DNA of 64,000 nucleotides from Alkalihalobacillus sp. LMS6 (GTDB lineage: Bacteria; Bacillota; Bacilli; Bacillales; Bacillaceae_D), in assembly GCF_024362765.1 (NCBI RefSeq), contig NZ_CP093302.1, positions 3,781,564 through 3,845,563 of the forward strand. The letters run 5' to 3'. The notes under the pieces are model-generated. The model worked only from the letters and a program-made list of their open reading frames with translations. It ran no database searches and had not been told where the DNA came from. Below, piece after piece: positions 35,726-43,561 of this stretch. The position numbers and the translations under genes were made by a program. How positions within the stretch are numbered: position 1 is the stretch's first letter; each line of letters starts with the position of its first letter.

Positions 35726-35734
35726 AACGAGAAG

Positions 35735-35761
35735 AGGCGCAATCTGCTTTTGATTGCGCCT
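35735..35761. terminator. Hairpin between convergent genes (probable terminator)
   Basis: AGGCGCAATC and GATTGCGCCT form a perfect 10-bp stem. Neither side has a good T run, so termination efficiency is uncertain. Confidence 0.6.
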
Positions 35762-35775
35762 AATGATAGAGCATC

Positions 35776-36435
35776 TTACCGTTTCAATCGTTGAACGGTT
35801 GCAAGAAGAACAAAAGAAAATAGTACAATCGAAAGTACCCAATACGTTGCCATTATAGTATTTCCAGTTTCAACAGCTAGATAAATACTGATGGGGATGG
35901 TTTGTGTGACGCCTACAATACTGCCAGCAAACATGAGCGTTGCACCAAATTCTCCTAAAGCACGGGCAAAACCAAGAGTGAAACCGGAGACGAGAGAACG
36001 CCATGCTAACGGCAAGCTAACATAACGAAACACAGCCCACTCACTTGCTCCCATCTGGCGTGCCGCATCTTCAAGATCATCTTCTACCGCTTCAAATCCA
36101 TTCATCAGCATCTGATAAATTAAAGGAAAGGCAACAACTGTTGCGGCTATAATCGCTGCCACCAAAGTAAATACAATTGGTTGATTAAATAATTGCTCAT
36201 ACCATTGTCCGATTACGCTACGCCTACCGAATACAACTAACAAACCAAAACCAATAACCGTAGGTGGTAACACAAGTGGCAAAATTAAAAGGGTCTCAAC
36301 AACCACTTTTCCTTTGAACGTTCGTTTTTTTAAAAACCAAGCGGCACATAAAGCGAGTAAAAAAGCGAGTACACTTGCGACACTTACGACCTGTAAGGAA
36401 ACAACAATCGGCGTCCAAAAGCTTGAATCAATCAC
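35776..36435 (-). CDS. modB: Molybdate ABC transporter permease
   Basis: A 219-residue inner-membrane permease with five spans and the ABC-ATPase contact loop ARALGEFGATLMFAGS, the ModB version of the EAA motif. Also LVLPPTVIGFGLLVVFGRR near the second span. The start is GTG directly after the modA stop codon (TAA-GTG), so translation is coupled. No modC ATPase gene follows; the next minus-strand gene is absent and the convergent small-protein gene lies downstream. Confidence 0.92.
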   Translation of the reverse strand: MIDSSFWTPIVVSLQVVSVASVLAFLLALCAAWFLKKRTFKGKVVVETLLILPLVLPPTVIGFGLLVVFGRRSVIGQWYEQLFNQPIVFTLVAAIIAATVVAFPLIYQMLMNGFEAVEDDLEDAARQMGASEWAVFRYVSLPLAWRSLVSGFTLGFARALGEFGATLMFAGSIVGVTQTIPISIYLAVETGNTIMATYWVLSIVLFSFVLLATVQRLKR

Positions 36436-37185
36436 TTAAGAACCTGCTTGAAATCCGTAAGATTCAAAAACGGTCCGTGCCGCATCTTCTTGAAGCCAAT
36501 GATAAAATGCGCTCGCAGCATCATTCTCGCTCAGCTGTCCGATCGGATAGTAAATCGGATCATGACTATTTGTAGGAGCCTCGGCTACAATCTCAATTGC
36601 ATCCCCTGCAATCAGCGCATCTGTCTGATACACAATCCCGACATCCGCATTCCCTGTCTCCACATATGTAAGTACTTGTCGTACATCTTTTCCATAAATA
36701 AGCTTGTCCTCTATTTCGTTAAAAAAGTCTAATGAATCAATCGTTTGTTTTGCATAGCGACCAGCGGGGACTGTGTCTGTTTCACCGATTGCCATTCCTT
36801 GATAGTCTGAAGTTAGAAGGTCATCCCAATCGGTAACTTCGGTAGAAATCTCAGGAGTCGTGATCAAAACAAGCTTGTTTTCCAACAAAGTTGTTGATGC
36901 TTCCAATCCCTCTTGCTCTTCTACTTCATCCATATCACTTACAGAAGCTGATAAAAACAGATCTGCTGGCGCACCTTGAGTAATTTGCTGCCTTAATTGA
37001 CCGGATGACCCATAGTTCACCGTTATCGCCACATCATGTTCTTGTTCATACGTTTCAATTAATTCATCCATCGCATCATTAAGACTAGCTGCAGCCATCA
37101 CCATGACTTCATCATTCTGTTCTGAGCCCTGCGAACAACCAGCAAAACCTACTCCTGCTAGTAAAAGTAGCACTCCCTTTTTCAT
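36436..37185 (-). CDS. modA: Molybdate-binding lipoprotein
   Basis: A 249-residue extracytoplasmic solute-binding protein with lipobox LAGVGFAGC (Cys17). Family landmarks: VMAAASLNDAMDELIETYE, VNYGSSGQLRQQITQGAPADLFLSAS, and DTVPAGRYAKQTI, where the Ser, Ala-Ser and Tyr/Ala positions line the oxyanion pocket. Tungstate is a possible alternative ligand. First gene of modAB; the promoter holds phased repeats that probably bind the divergently encoded regulator. Confidence 0.93.
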   Translation of the reverse strand: MKKGVLLLLAGVGFAGCSQGSEQNDEVMVMAAASLNDAMDELIETYEQEHDVAITVNYGSSGQLRQQITQGAPADLFLSASVSDMDEVEEQEGLEASTTLLENKLVLITTPEISTEVTDWDDLLTSDYQGMAIGETDTVPAGRYAKQTIDSLDFFNEIEDKLIYGKDVRQVLTYVETGNADVGIVYQTDALIAGDAIEIVAEAPTNSHDPIYYPIGQLSENDAASAFYHWLQEDAARTVFESYGFQAGS

Positions 37186-37216
37186 CCAGTAGCCTCTTTT
37201 CTATGCGTTTTCATGT

Positions 37217-37260
37217 AGTATAAGTTATATCTAGTTATATGTAAATTTATTTAGTTATAA
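37217..37260 (-). promoter_or_regulatory. modA promoter with 10-bp-phased AGTTATA repeats
   Basis: Minus-strand TTTACA (37240-37245), exact 17-bp spacer, TATACT (37217-37222). On the plus strand AGTTATAT starts at 37223 and 37233 and AGTTATAA at 37253, that is at spacings of 10 and 20 bp. Two copies fill the promoter spacer. This looks like a cooperative repressor site on one face of the helix, most likely for the divergent regulator. Confidence 0.7.
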
Positions 37261-37360
37261 TTAAATCAAAAGTAAATGTCTTGAGTGATGGAATTCATTC
37301 AACCTGTTGTTTTTTCAAAATGCTGTTAAACTAATAGAAAGGGATTGTGAGGGTAGTCTT

Positions 37361-38281
37361 ATGAGCGAAATATCTTATACAACAGAGGAAATAGCGAAAC
37401 ACTTAAAAGTTTCAAAGCTGACCGTCTATGATTTAATTAAGAAAGGGAAGCTTCCATCTTATCGGGTAGGCAAGCAAATGCGGATTGATCATGCTGATCT
37501 TGAAGCTTATAAAAACAAGCAAAAGCAAATAGATTCTCCCCTTAGCGACAGCCAAACTAAACAAGCGAGCCGACAACATGACCAACTTATTATTAGTGGA
37601 CAAGACATCTGTTTAGATATTCTGAGTCGCTATTTTGACCAAGAATCACACTATCGCACATTGCGCTCCTATCAAGGAAGTTTAAATAGTCTTGTTTCCA
37701 TGTACAAAGGTGAGTGTGATATCGTCAGTCTTCACCTTTTTGACGGAGAGTCCCAAACGTATAATCTTCCTTATGTGAAGCGTTTATTAACAGGCCGGTC
37801 TTATATTATGATTCATGTGGTGAAACGACAAGCTGGATTTTATGTTCAAGATGGCAATCCAAAAGATTTAACCAGTTGGCGCGACCTTGGCCAAGCTGGT
37901 CTAACAATGGTCAACCGAGAGAAAGGGTCTGGCGCTAGGGTGCTTTTAGATGAGCAGTTATCTTTACACCAGATCAACCATTCACGTATAAAAGGGTACA
38001 ATCACGAAGAATCTACTCATTTAGGCGTAGCGAGTTTAGTGAAGGAAAAACAGGCAGACGTTGGAGTAGGTATTGAAAAAGCCGCACAAACCACTGGCAC
38101 AACGTTTATTCCTTTAATTGAAGAATCGTACGACCTCGTCATTCTGCGAAATGAGCGTACCGAACCAATTATTGAAACATGCCTCTCCATCCTAAATTCT
38201 AGTGCTTTTAAAAATGAGCTCTCTCGCTTAGGTGGCTATAATGTGGAATGCACTGGGGAAATTATTTACCAAAGAGCGTGA
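37361..38281 (+). CDS. HTH (excisionase-type) regulator with periplasmic-binding-like domain, molybdate-linked
   Basis: A 306-residue cytoplasmic protein. Residues about 1-55 form an excisionase/MerR-like helix-turn-helix (YTTEEIAKHLKVSKLTVYDLIKKGKLPSYRVGKQMRID). From about 75 onward a type-2 periplasmic-binding-like domain follows (DIVSLHLFDG, LTMVNREKGSGARVLLDEQL, ASLVKEKQADVGVGIEKAA). This pairing occurs in one-component regulators beside molybdate or tungstate transporters (B. subtilis YvgK with YvgLM). Divergent to modAB; probably senses oxyanion status. Start ATG 37361 has GAGGGT 8 nt upstream. Confidence 0.83.
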   Translation: MSEISYTTEEIAKHLKVSKLTVYDLIKKGKLPSYRVGKQMRIDHADLEAYKNKQKQIDSPLSDSQTKQASRQHDQLIISGQDICLDILSRYFDQESHYRTLRSYQGSLNSLVSMYKGECDIVSLHLFDGESQTYNLPYVKRLLTGRSYIMIHVVKRQAGFYVQDGNPKDLTSWRDLGQAGLTMVNREKGSGARVLLDEQLSLHQINHSRIKGYNHEESTHLGVASLVKEKQADVGVGIEKAAQTTGTTFIPLIEESYDLVILRNERTEPIIETCLSILNSSAFKNELSRLGGYNVECTGEIIYQRA

Positions 38282-38310
38282 AAGTGAGCCCCACGCTCAC
38301 TTTGTTTTTT
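38281..38310 (+). terminator. Terminator of the molybdate regulator gene
   Basis: AAAGTGAGC and GCTCACTTT form a perfect 9-bp stem with a 5-nt loop, followed by GTTTTTT. It overlaps the 3' end of the convergent 92-residue membrane protein gene. Confidence 0.9.
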
Positions 38311-38575
38311 GATGGAAAAATAGTGCGCCAATGCCTATTAAACTTGCACCGACAAATAAAAATAGCCAAGGAATGAAAAAACTTAATAGTAGAAGCGCCA
38401 TATTGTTTAGCGCCATGCCGCTAAAATGTACGCCCATTCCTACACCCGGTATGCATATCAATATGGATAAGCCTATTTTAATTATTAAGTTGGACTGAAC
38501 CAAACGAAAGACGAGGAAAATTAGAAAAACCGTTGGTAGACTACATAAAAGTATGCTAATAACCACTTCAATCAT
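38297..38575 (-). CDS. Small membrane protein, unknown
   Basis: A 92-residue, very hydrophobic protein with three predicted membrane spans (about 4-22, 30-60, 62-85) and a short basic tail (FFHQKTK). No family recognised. It begins 4 bp after the aldose epimerase stop, on the same strand, so probably co-transcribed; the ATG is preceded by TACAACTGAATAAAGGG. Confidence 0.6.
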   Translation of the reverse strand: MIEVVISILLCSLPTVFLIFLVFRLVQSNLIIKIGLSILICIPGVGMGVHFSGMALNNMALLLLSFFIPWLFLFVGASLIGIGALFFHQKTK

Positions 38576-38579
38576 CCCT

Positions 38580-39614
38580 TTATTCAGTTGTAAATTGATA
38601 ACGCGTTTGATGGTTATAGTGCTCGTCTGGCTTTACCCAGATTGAAGGGAACCCTTTGACGTGAAGCGCAACAGGGTGACCCTGTGTTTCCAAGCAAAAT
38701 CCTCCATGTTTGATCGCAGTTTTTCGATTGTTTAGAGCCAAGCGCCCATCCAACCCATTGCCTGTGTAAAATACAACGCCAGGCTGGGTCGTGGTCATTT
38801 TCATAACTCGTCCCGAGCGCTGATCCCATACGCTTACAGCCTCGCTTCGATTTTCATTTAGTAAAAAGAAATGATCATAGCCTCCTGCAATCTTTAACTG
38901 CCTATGTAAAGCAGCCAGTCCCTCTCCAATTCGCTTCCCCTTTCGAAAATCAAAAGCAGGCTGCTCTTCCACAGAACAAATATGTCCGGTAGGGATTAAC
39001 GCGTGATCTAACTCAAGATAACAGTCGCTCTTCATTTTCATTATATGAGTATGGATGGATTCATTGCCGCTCCCAGCTAAATTAAAATACGTATGGTTCG
39101 TCATCGCAAGAGGCGTCATTTCGCTTACTGTTGCATGATAGTCAATGATCCACTCATTCTCGTTTGTTACGATATAAGTAATGAGAGGCGAGATATCTCC
39201 AGGAAAAAGGCTCGTCTGTTGCGACTTTAATGAAAGCTGCGCACCTACCCGGTCTTCATGTTCAAAAAGTATCACGTCAAACAACTGCTTGTGAAAACCT
39301 TCTGATCCACTATGCAACAAATGCTCGCCGTCATTTGCCTGGACTCGATACACATCTCGTCCTTTTTGAAATGTTGCCCCTTTCACTCTCCCAGCAACAG
39401 GACCAATTAGCGCACCAAAGTATGCTTTATTTTCCTTATACTCTTCTACATCCTCTAAACCTAGAACAACGTTTTCTCGTATCCCCTCTTTATCAGGTAC
39501 GACGATTTCTATGACAATTCCACCAAAGTTTAAAAAACGAAACCGCATTCCATGATCATTTTCTAATTCATACTCAACCCAGCCGTTACTCAACTTGCGC
39601 TCCACTGCATGCAT
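38580..39614 (-). CDS. galM: Aldose 1-epimerase (mutarotase)
   Basis: A 344-residue cytoplasmic enzyme interconverting alpha and beta anomers of hexoses. Catalytic-site sequences are present: NDGEHLLHSGSEGFHKQ (substrate-binding Asn/Arg-type His region), the catalytic His in MTNHTYFNLAG, and GVVFYTGNGLDG; the C-terminal FCLETQGHPVALH includes the catalytic Glu. Start preceded by AAGGGGGAAAAGGG. Isolated from other galactose genes here. Confidence 0.93.
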   Translation of the reverse strand: MHAVERKLSNGWVEYELENDHGMRFRFLNFGGIVIEIVVPDKEGIRENVVLGLEDVEEYKENKAYFGALIGPVAGRVKGATFQKGRDVYRVQANDGEHLLHSGSEGFHKQLFDVILFEHEDRVGAQLSLKSQQTSLFPGDISPLITYIVTNENEWIIDYHATVSEMTPLAMTNHTYFNLAGSGNESIHTHIMKMKSDCYLELDHALIPTGHICSVEEQPAFDFRKGKRIGEGLAALHRQLKIAGGYDHFFLLNENRSEAVSVWDQRSGRVMKMTTTQPGVVFYTGNGLDGRLALNNRKTAIKHGGFCLETQGHPVALHVKGFPSIWVKPDEHYNHQTRYQFTTE

Positions 39615-39631
39615 CCCTTTTCCCCCTTAAC

Positions 39632-40462
39632 TTACGGTAGAAATCCATCTTGACTCAGATAAAGCTGCTCCTTCGAAAAATGCTGTAAAAAACGGTTGTA
39701 CACTTTGTCAATGGTATCTTTTTGATACCACCGCTCCATTTGAATATCAAAAAACAAATTTTGAATGTTTAACCTTTCCGTCCGTTTTCCTCCAGATCCA
39801 TCCCCCATAAAAAAATCATCGATGCAGACACGATCCACCACATCTAATAATTGTTCAGGGAATGACCTTGAACTTGGTAATAATGGAGCCACGGCTACTT
39901 GGGTTGGGATTCCTTCTTCACTTAGCCGCTTTAATGCCTTTATTCGCCCTTGAATTGGCGGTGCTTGAGGAGCAAAATGTCTTCTGATCTCATCACGATC
40001 GGTTTCGATCGTCATACTCACCCTGACACGGTTTCCTAGTTTTTTCAGTAAATCAATATCTCGCGTCACAAGAGCGCTTCGTGTTTGAACAAGTAAAAAA
40101 TCTGGCGGTTCTTCTACCATCACTTCAAGAATTGATCGTGTTATACGTTCACGATGTTCAATCGGTTGGTACGGATCGGTACTTGATGCCATAAAAATCG
40201 TCACAGGTCCACGCTTCCTACCATTTTGAATTTCTTTTTTTACCCGCATGGCGATATCCGTTTTTATATCGATCCATGTTCCCCAATCCTTATTTCGAAA
40301 ACGCTGAACAGGCATCTCACGTACATAACAATAAGAACAAGCGAAAGAACATCCGGTATAAGGGTTTAATGTATGTGAGTAGCCCGTTAAAAATCCACTT
40401 CCTTTATTCATCACTTTCTTTGGATAGGTGTGCGTTAACGATAAATTTCGCACCTTGTTCAC
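39632..40462 (-). CDS. SPL family radical SAM protein
   Basis: A 276-residue radical S-adenosylmethionine enzyme. The [4Fe-4S] motif is C38-x3-C42-x2-C45 (TGCSFACSYCYV), followed by STDPYQPIE and LVQTRSALVTRDIDLL, typical of the spore-photoproduct-lyase-like family (COG1533). It lacks the C-terminal length of true SplB, so DNA spore photoproduct repair is not implied; substrate unknown. AGAGGTGAAC precedes the ATG. Located between galM and the YhhN gene, all minus strand. Confidence 0.88.
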   Translation of the reverse strand: MNKVRNLSLTHTYPKKVMNKGSGFLTGYSHTLNPYTGCSFACSYCYVREMPVQRFRNKDWGTWIDIKTDIAMRVKKEIQNGRKRGPVTIFMASSTDPYQPIEHRERITRSILEVMVEEPPDFLLVQTRSALVTRDIDLLKKLGNRVRVSMTIETDRDEIRRHFAPQAPPIQGRIKALKRLSEEGIPTQVAVAPLLPSSRSFPEQLLDVVDRVCIDDFFMGDGSGGKRTERLNIQNLFFDIQMERWYQKDTIDKVYNRFLQHFSKEQLYLSQDGFLP

Positions 40463-40473
40463 CTCTCATTTCT

Positions 40474-41097
40474 CTATGGTAAACGCTTCATGCTCAAGGC
40501 AATAAACAGCTGTGCACTATAATACGTTGTCATAATCCAGACAGTCGAATGAGGAACAGCACTTACAAAAAGATTCCACGCCAAAATTGTATCAGAAACA
40601 ATAAACAATATGCTTCCAAATAAGGCGAAACGATTCCTGGTCCAGCAAGCGACAATACCCATACTCGTAATAACAAGAATGTAAAAAAGAACAGGTATAA
40701 CTAAAGCTCCTTCACCGGACTGAAGCATTGAATGAATAAGGATGGAACCCGCTAAGAATCCGTATAGGGCATAAGGAAGAACAACCCGTTTTTTTCGATT
40801 CTTTTTTAATGTTGCTTTATAAAAACCTGGAATATATAAAAGATGCCCTACGAGGAAAATGACTAAACCAGCTAAAAATGAAAACGCAATGGCAGCATCT
40901 GCAACCGTACAAACGATAAGACCAGCTAGGATCCACAAGTTGGCTTTGTGTGTACGAACGCTGCTTAAAGCTAAATGAACAATAAGAAGCATTGGAACAA
41001 TTTTAAAGATAACGCTTACAATTTGATTCGACTGGTCACTCATCAGCAAGATATAGACGATGCTCATTAACACAATTAATCCAATTTTCACTTGCAC
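40474..41097 (-). CDS. YhhN/TMEM86 family membrane protein (lysoplasmalogenase-like)
   Basis: About 207 residues with seven to eight membrane spans. The family pattern is visible: KIVPMLLIVHLAL, CTVADAAIAF, FLVGHLLYIPGFY and the late FIVSDTILAWN, with two conserved Asp residues in membrane segments. Eukaryotic homologues hydrolyse lysoplasmalogen vinyl ether bonds, but the bacterial activity is seldom tested. I chose the GTG start at 41097 because AGGAGG lies 7 nt upstream; an ATG at 41115 sits within that site. Confidence 0.82.
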   Translation of the reverse strand: MQVKIGLIVLMSIVYILLMSDQSNQIVSVIFKIVPMLLIVHLALSSVRTHKANLWILAGLIVCTVADAAIAFSFLAGLVIFLVGHLLYIPGFYKATLKKNRKKRVVLPYALYGFLAGSILIHSMLQSGEGALVIPVLFYILVITSMGIVACWTRNRFALFGSILFIVSDTILAWNLFVSAVPHSTVWIMTTYYSAQLFIALSMKRLP

Positions 41098-41127
41098 CAG
41101 CGCACCTCCTCGCATTGATCAGATTCG

Positions 41128-41292
41128 CTACCTTCCTTGTTTACGATTCCAATCAACAACTAAACCTAATAGTAAGCCTGCGCCCACATACAACACAAGA
41201 GAACCTGTAAATAAACCAAACGACAGCCCTAATGCAAGGCCAATAAACGTCGCGCTTCCTAATCTTCGTCCATACCTCTTTTTTTCGGTCAT
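41128..41292 (-). CDS. Tiny membrane protein (54 residues)
   Basis: The minus strand encodes MTEKKRYGRRLGSATFIGLA, then a glycine-rich hydrophobic hairpin (LGLSFGLFTGSLVLYVGAG, LLLGLVVDW) and NRKQGR. Two closely spaced membrane segments with a basic, positive-inside N-terminus. GGGAG lies about 12 nt upstream of this ATG; an alternative ATG at 41304 directly abuts it. It ends 31 bp before the YhhN gene and is probably co-transcribed. The resemblance to glycine-zipper-like small membrane proteins is only general. Confidence 0.6.
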   Translation of the reverse strand: MTEKKRYGRRLGSATFIGLALGLSFGLFTGSLVLYVGAGLLLGLVVDWNRKQGR

Positions 41293-41513
41293 CGTTCTGC
41301 CCATCTCCCTTATTACACGATTTCTCTAGTCTATCATGTCAAAGAAGGACAGAAAAGATTAGCCTAACGCTCTGCTTAGTGATTCAATAGTCTTTCTTTC
41401 ACTATAATTTATTTAGAATCTTATGAATATATCATTTTTATTCAGAACACGATTGAAAAATCATATTTATAATGCTAACATGAACATATACTCATATAAG
41501 GATGGAAAAAACA

Positions 41514-41819
41514 ATGTCTGAACCGAGATATGACTTAGATCAAGAAACACTTTTTATCGTTTCACAGAGTTTTAAAGCATTAAGTGATCCTACCCGGATC
41601 CGAATTCTTCATTTATTAGCGAATAAAGAATGCTCTGTTGGCGAAATTGTTGAACATTTAGAGCTTGGACAATCAACCGTATCTCATCAATTAAGATTCC
41701 TTAAAAACCTTCGACTAGTAAAATCAAGACGTGCTGGAACCACGATATACAACTCGCCGCAAGACGAACATGTCTTAGATATTTTAGAAAAAACGATTGA
41801 ACACGCTACACACGACTAA
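41514..41819 (+). CDS. czrA: ArsR/SmtB family Zn(II)/Co(II)-sensing repressor
   Basis: A 101-residue winged-helix repressor with HTH region [31 protein letters not shown]. The C-terminal helix holds Asp-x-His and His-x2-His 11 residues apart ([17 protein letters not shown]), exactly the alpha-5 metal site of CzrA, so zinc or cobalt sensing is well supported. Start ATG 41514 has AAGGA 10 nt upstream. An imperfect dyad ATGAACATATACTCAT at 41480-41495 just before the gene is a candidate autoregulatory operator. It precedes czcD by 69 bp. Confidence 0.92.
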   Translation: MSEPRYDLDQETLFIVSQSFKALSDPTRIRILHLLANKECSVGEIVEHLELGQSTVSHQLRFLKNLRLVKSRRAGTTIYNSPQDEHVLDILEKTIEHATHD

Positions 41820-41844
41820 AAGCTGTGTGACGTTGTTTGTTTAA

Positions 41845-41866
41845 TATATGAATAATTGATCATATA
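41845..41866 (+). promoter_or_regulatory. CzrA operator in front of czcD
   Basis: TATATGA (41845-41851) and TCATATA (41860-41866) are perfect inverted repeats with an 8-bp centre. This is the usual form of ArsR/SmtB-family operators, and it is placed 22 bp before the czcD start. Confidence 0.78.
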
Positions 41867-41888
41867 TAACATTAAGGAGGGAACAACA

Positions 41889-42779
41889 ATGGGACACCAC
41901 CATGGGCATAATCATCACCACCATTCAACCGGGCAAGCAAACAAAAAGAATTTAGTTTTCGCAATGATTATTATCGGAAGCTGGATGTTCATTCAATTTA
42001 TTGGAGGTTTATGGACCGGTAGTTTAGCGCTTTTAGCCGATGCCGTTCACATGTTTAATGATTTCGCTAATCTGTTTATTAGTTTTCTTGCCATCACCCT
42101 CGCTGCACGTGCTGCAACAAAAACGCGAACATTTGGAAATCATCGGTATGAAGTGCTCTCTTCCTTATTAAACAGCGTGATGCTATTGGTGATTGCCTTC
42201 TTTATCGTTCGTGAAGCGATCGGACGTTTTGTTGAACCACAGGAAGTCATGGGTGGAGGAATGATTGTCCTCGCTTTTATTGGCTTACTTGCAAATCTTG
42301 GGGCGATGTTCGTGCTTATGCGTGGGGATGTGAAAGACAATTTAAACATGCGGGGCGCGTATTTACATGTACTTAGCGATACATTAGGTTCCGTCGCAGC
42401 CGTTCTTGCAGGGGTGATTATCCTCTTAACAGGCTGGTACACTGCGGACCCCGTTTTAAGTATTCTCATTGCCGTTATGATTTCGATCTCTGCTGTTCGA
42501 CTTTTAAAAGATACGCTTCACGTCTTAATGGAAGGAACGCCACAGCGCATTGATATCGATGACGTAAAAGCAAATTTAACCGCCATATCTGGTGTGAAAG
42601 ATGTTCATAGCCTTCATATTTGGACGATCACATCTGGGATGGACTGTTTAACAGCACATATCGTCATCGAGTCAACTAGCGAAACAACCTTCGAACAAGT
42701 CCTTCAAGAAGCAAACGAATATGTACATCATCACTTACAAATTAAGCATGCGACCATTCAAATTGAACAAGACCAATGA
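41889..42779 (+). CDS. czcD: Cation diffusion facilitator, zinc/cobalt/cadmium efflux
   Basis: A 296-residue CDF-family antiporter. A His-rich N-terminus (GHHHGHNHHHHS), six spans, the span II metal site pair in LADAVHMFNDFANL (His-x3-Asp) and the span V pair in LHVLSDTLGSVAAV (His-x3-Asp), followed by the cytoplasmic domain with VKDVHSLHIW. The two H-x3-D sites indicate Zn2+ transport. Start ATG 41889 has AAGGAGGG 8 nt upstream. Controlled by CzrA according to the adjacent operator. Confidence 0.94.
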   Translation: MGHHHGHNHHHHSTGQANKKNLVFAMIIIGSWMFIQFIGGLWTGSLALLADAVHMFNDFANLFISFLAITLAARAATKTRTFGNHRYEVLSSLLNSVMLLVIAFFIVREAIGRFVEPQEVMGGGMIVLAFIGLLANLGAMFVLMRGDVKDNLNMRGAYLHVLSDTLGSVAAVLAGVIILLTGWYTADPVLSILIAVMISISAVRLLKDTLHVLMEGTPQRIDIDDVKANLTAISGVKDVHSLHIWTITSGMDCLTAHIVIESTSETTFEQVLQEANEYVHHHLQIKHATIQIEQDQ

Positions 42780-42783
42780 AAAC

Positions 42784-42806
42784 AGGAACAGCTACACACT
42801 GTTCCT
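42784..42806. terminator. Hairpin between convergent czcD and the following gene
   Basis: AGGAACAG and CTGTTCCT form a perfect 8-bp stem. It covers the stop codon of the minus-strand gene and lacks a strong T run. Confidence 0.5.
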
Positions 42807-43397
42807 CTCTTGGTAAGAATTGACGTTTAATAAAGGGTTTGGCTCATACTTAGACGCCAATGTATCAATAAAAATTCGAATCTCTCTAAACAGTTTCGCT
42901 TCAATTTGTTCTCGCTTCACGTTCGCTTCATCTTCTGGAAGGAAGTAGTGCGTATTTGCAGCTTGACACCATAAAGGCAGTAAACGAAAAACATCTGATG
43001 CTTGATGGTAAAAATCTGCATCATAATGGTTGAACGGAATATCAAAATGATTCTCGTCTTGATCCATATAGGACCAGTTGCCATTTGAGTAAGTAAGTTG
43101 TTCATCGTCCTGTACGAACGCAATGACAATACTCTTTTGCTCTAGGTTAAGATTCGTTTTTGTTCCCATTAAATTATAGTGTCGCTTTATTTCATCTACA
43201 GCATCGTCTGCACGACGTAGTTCTTTTTCAATTGCTTTACACGTTGCGATAAGTAGATCCTTATACGCATCATTTTCTACTAACTTTTTTTCAATACGCT
43301 TTAAGCGCCGCGCCTTCATGACACGAGGATGAATTGCTGCATTGTAAATAAGCAACAGCAACAAGACGATCCCAATTATCCAAATAAGCTCCGTCAC
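42792..43397 (-). CDS. Membrane-anchored protein of unknown function
   Basis: A 201-residue protein with one N-terminal span (LIWIIGIVLLLLLIYNAAI) then a basic stretch, so the rest is cytoplasmic. Residues about 35-75 form a charged helix likely to coil; the C-terminal half (HYDADFYHQASDVFRLLPLWCQAANTHYF) is more globular. No family recognised. It has a weak ribosome site and a single-gene layout. Confidence 0.7.
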   Translation of the reverse strand: MTELIWIIGIVLLLLLIYNAAIHPRVMKARRLKRIEKKLVENDAYKDLLIATCKAIEKELRRADDAVDEIKRHYNLMGTKTNLNLEQKSIVIAFVQDDEQLTYSNGNWSYMDQDENHFDIPFNHYDADFYHQASDVFRLLPLWCQAANTHYFLPEDEANVKREQIEAKLFREIRIFIDTLASKYEPNPLLNVNSYQERNSV

Positions 43398-43507
43398 ATT
43401 ACAACAGCTCCTGTGTGGAAAGGTTTGATTCCTCCATTATAAGCGGTCAGTATAACATTGGAAAGAGATCACTCTGACAAATAGGAGGGAATTGTTTACA
43501 TAAAAGA

Positions 43508-43547
43508 CCCCCCAACGTTTTCACTTTTACGCGTCTACTTTGGAGGG
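43508..43547 (-). terminator. Terminator of the large MMPL gene
   Basis: On the minus strand CCCTCCAAAGT pairs 9 of 11 with ACGTTGGGGGG across an 18-nt loop, followed by TCTTTTATG. Confidence 0.7.
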
Positions 43548-43561
43548 CTTTCTTTTACATA

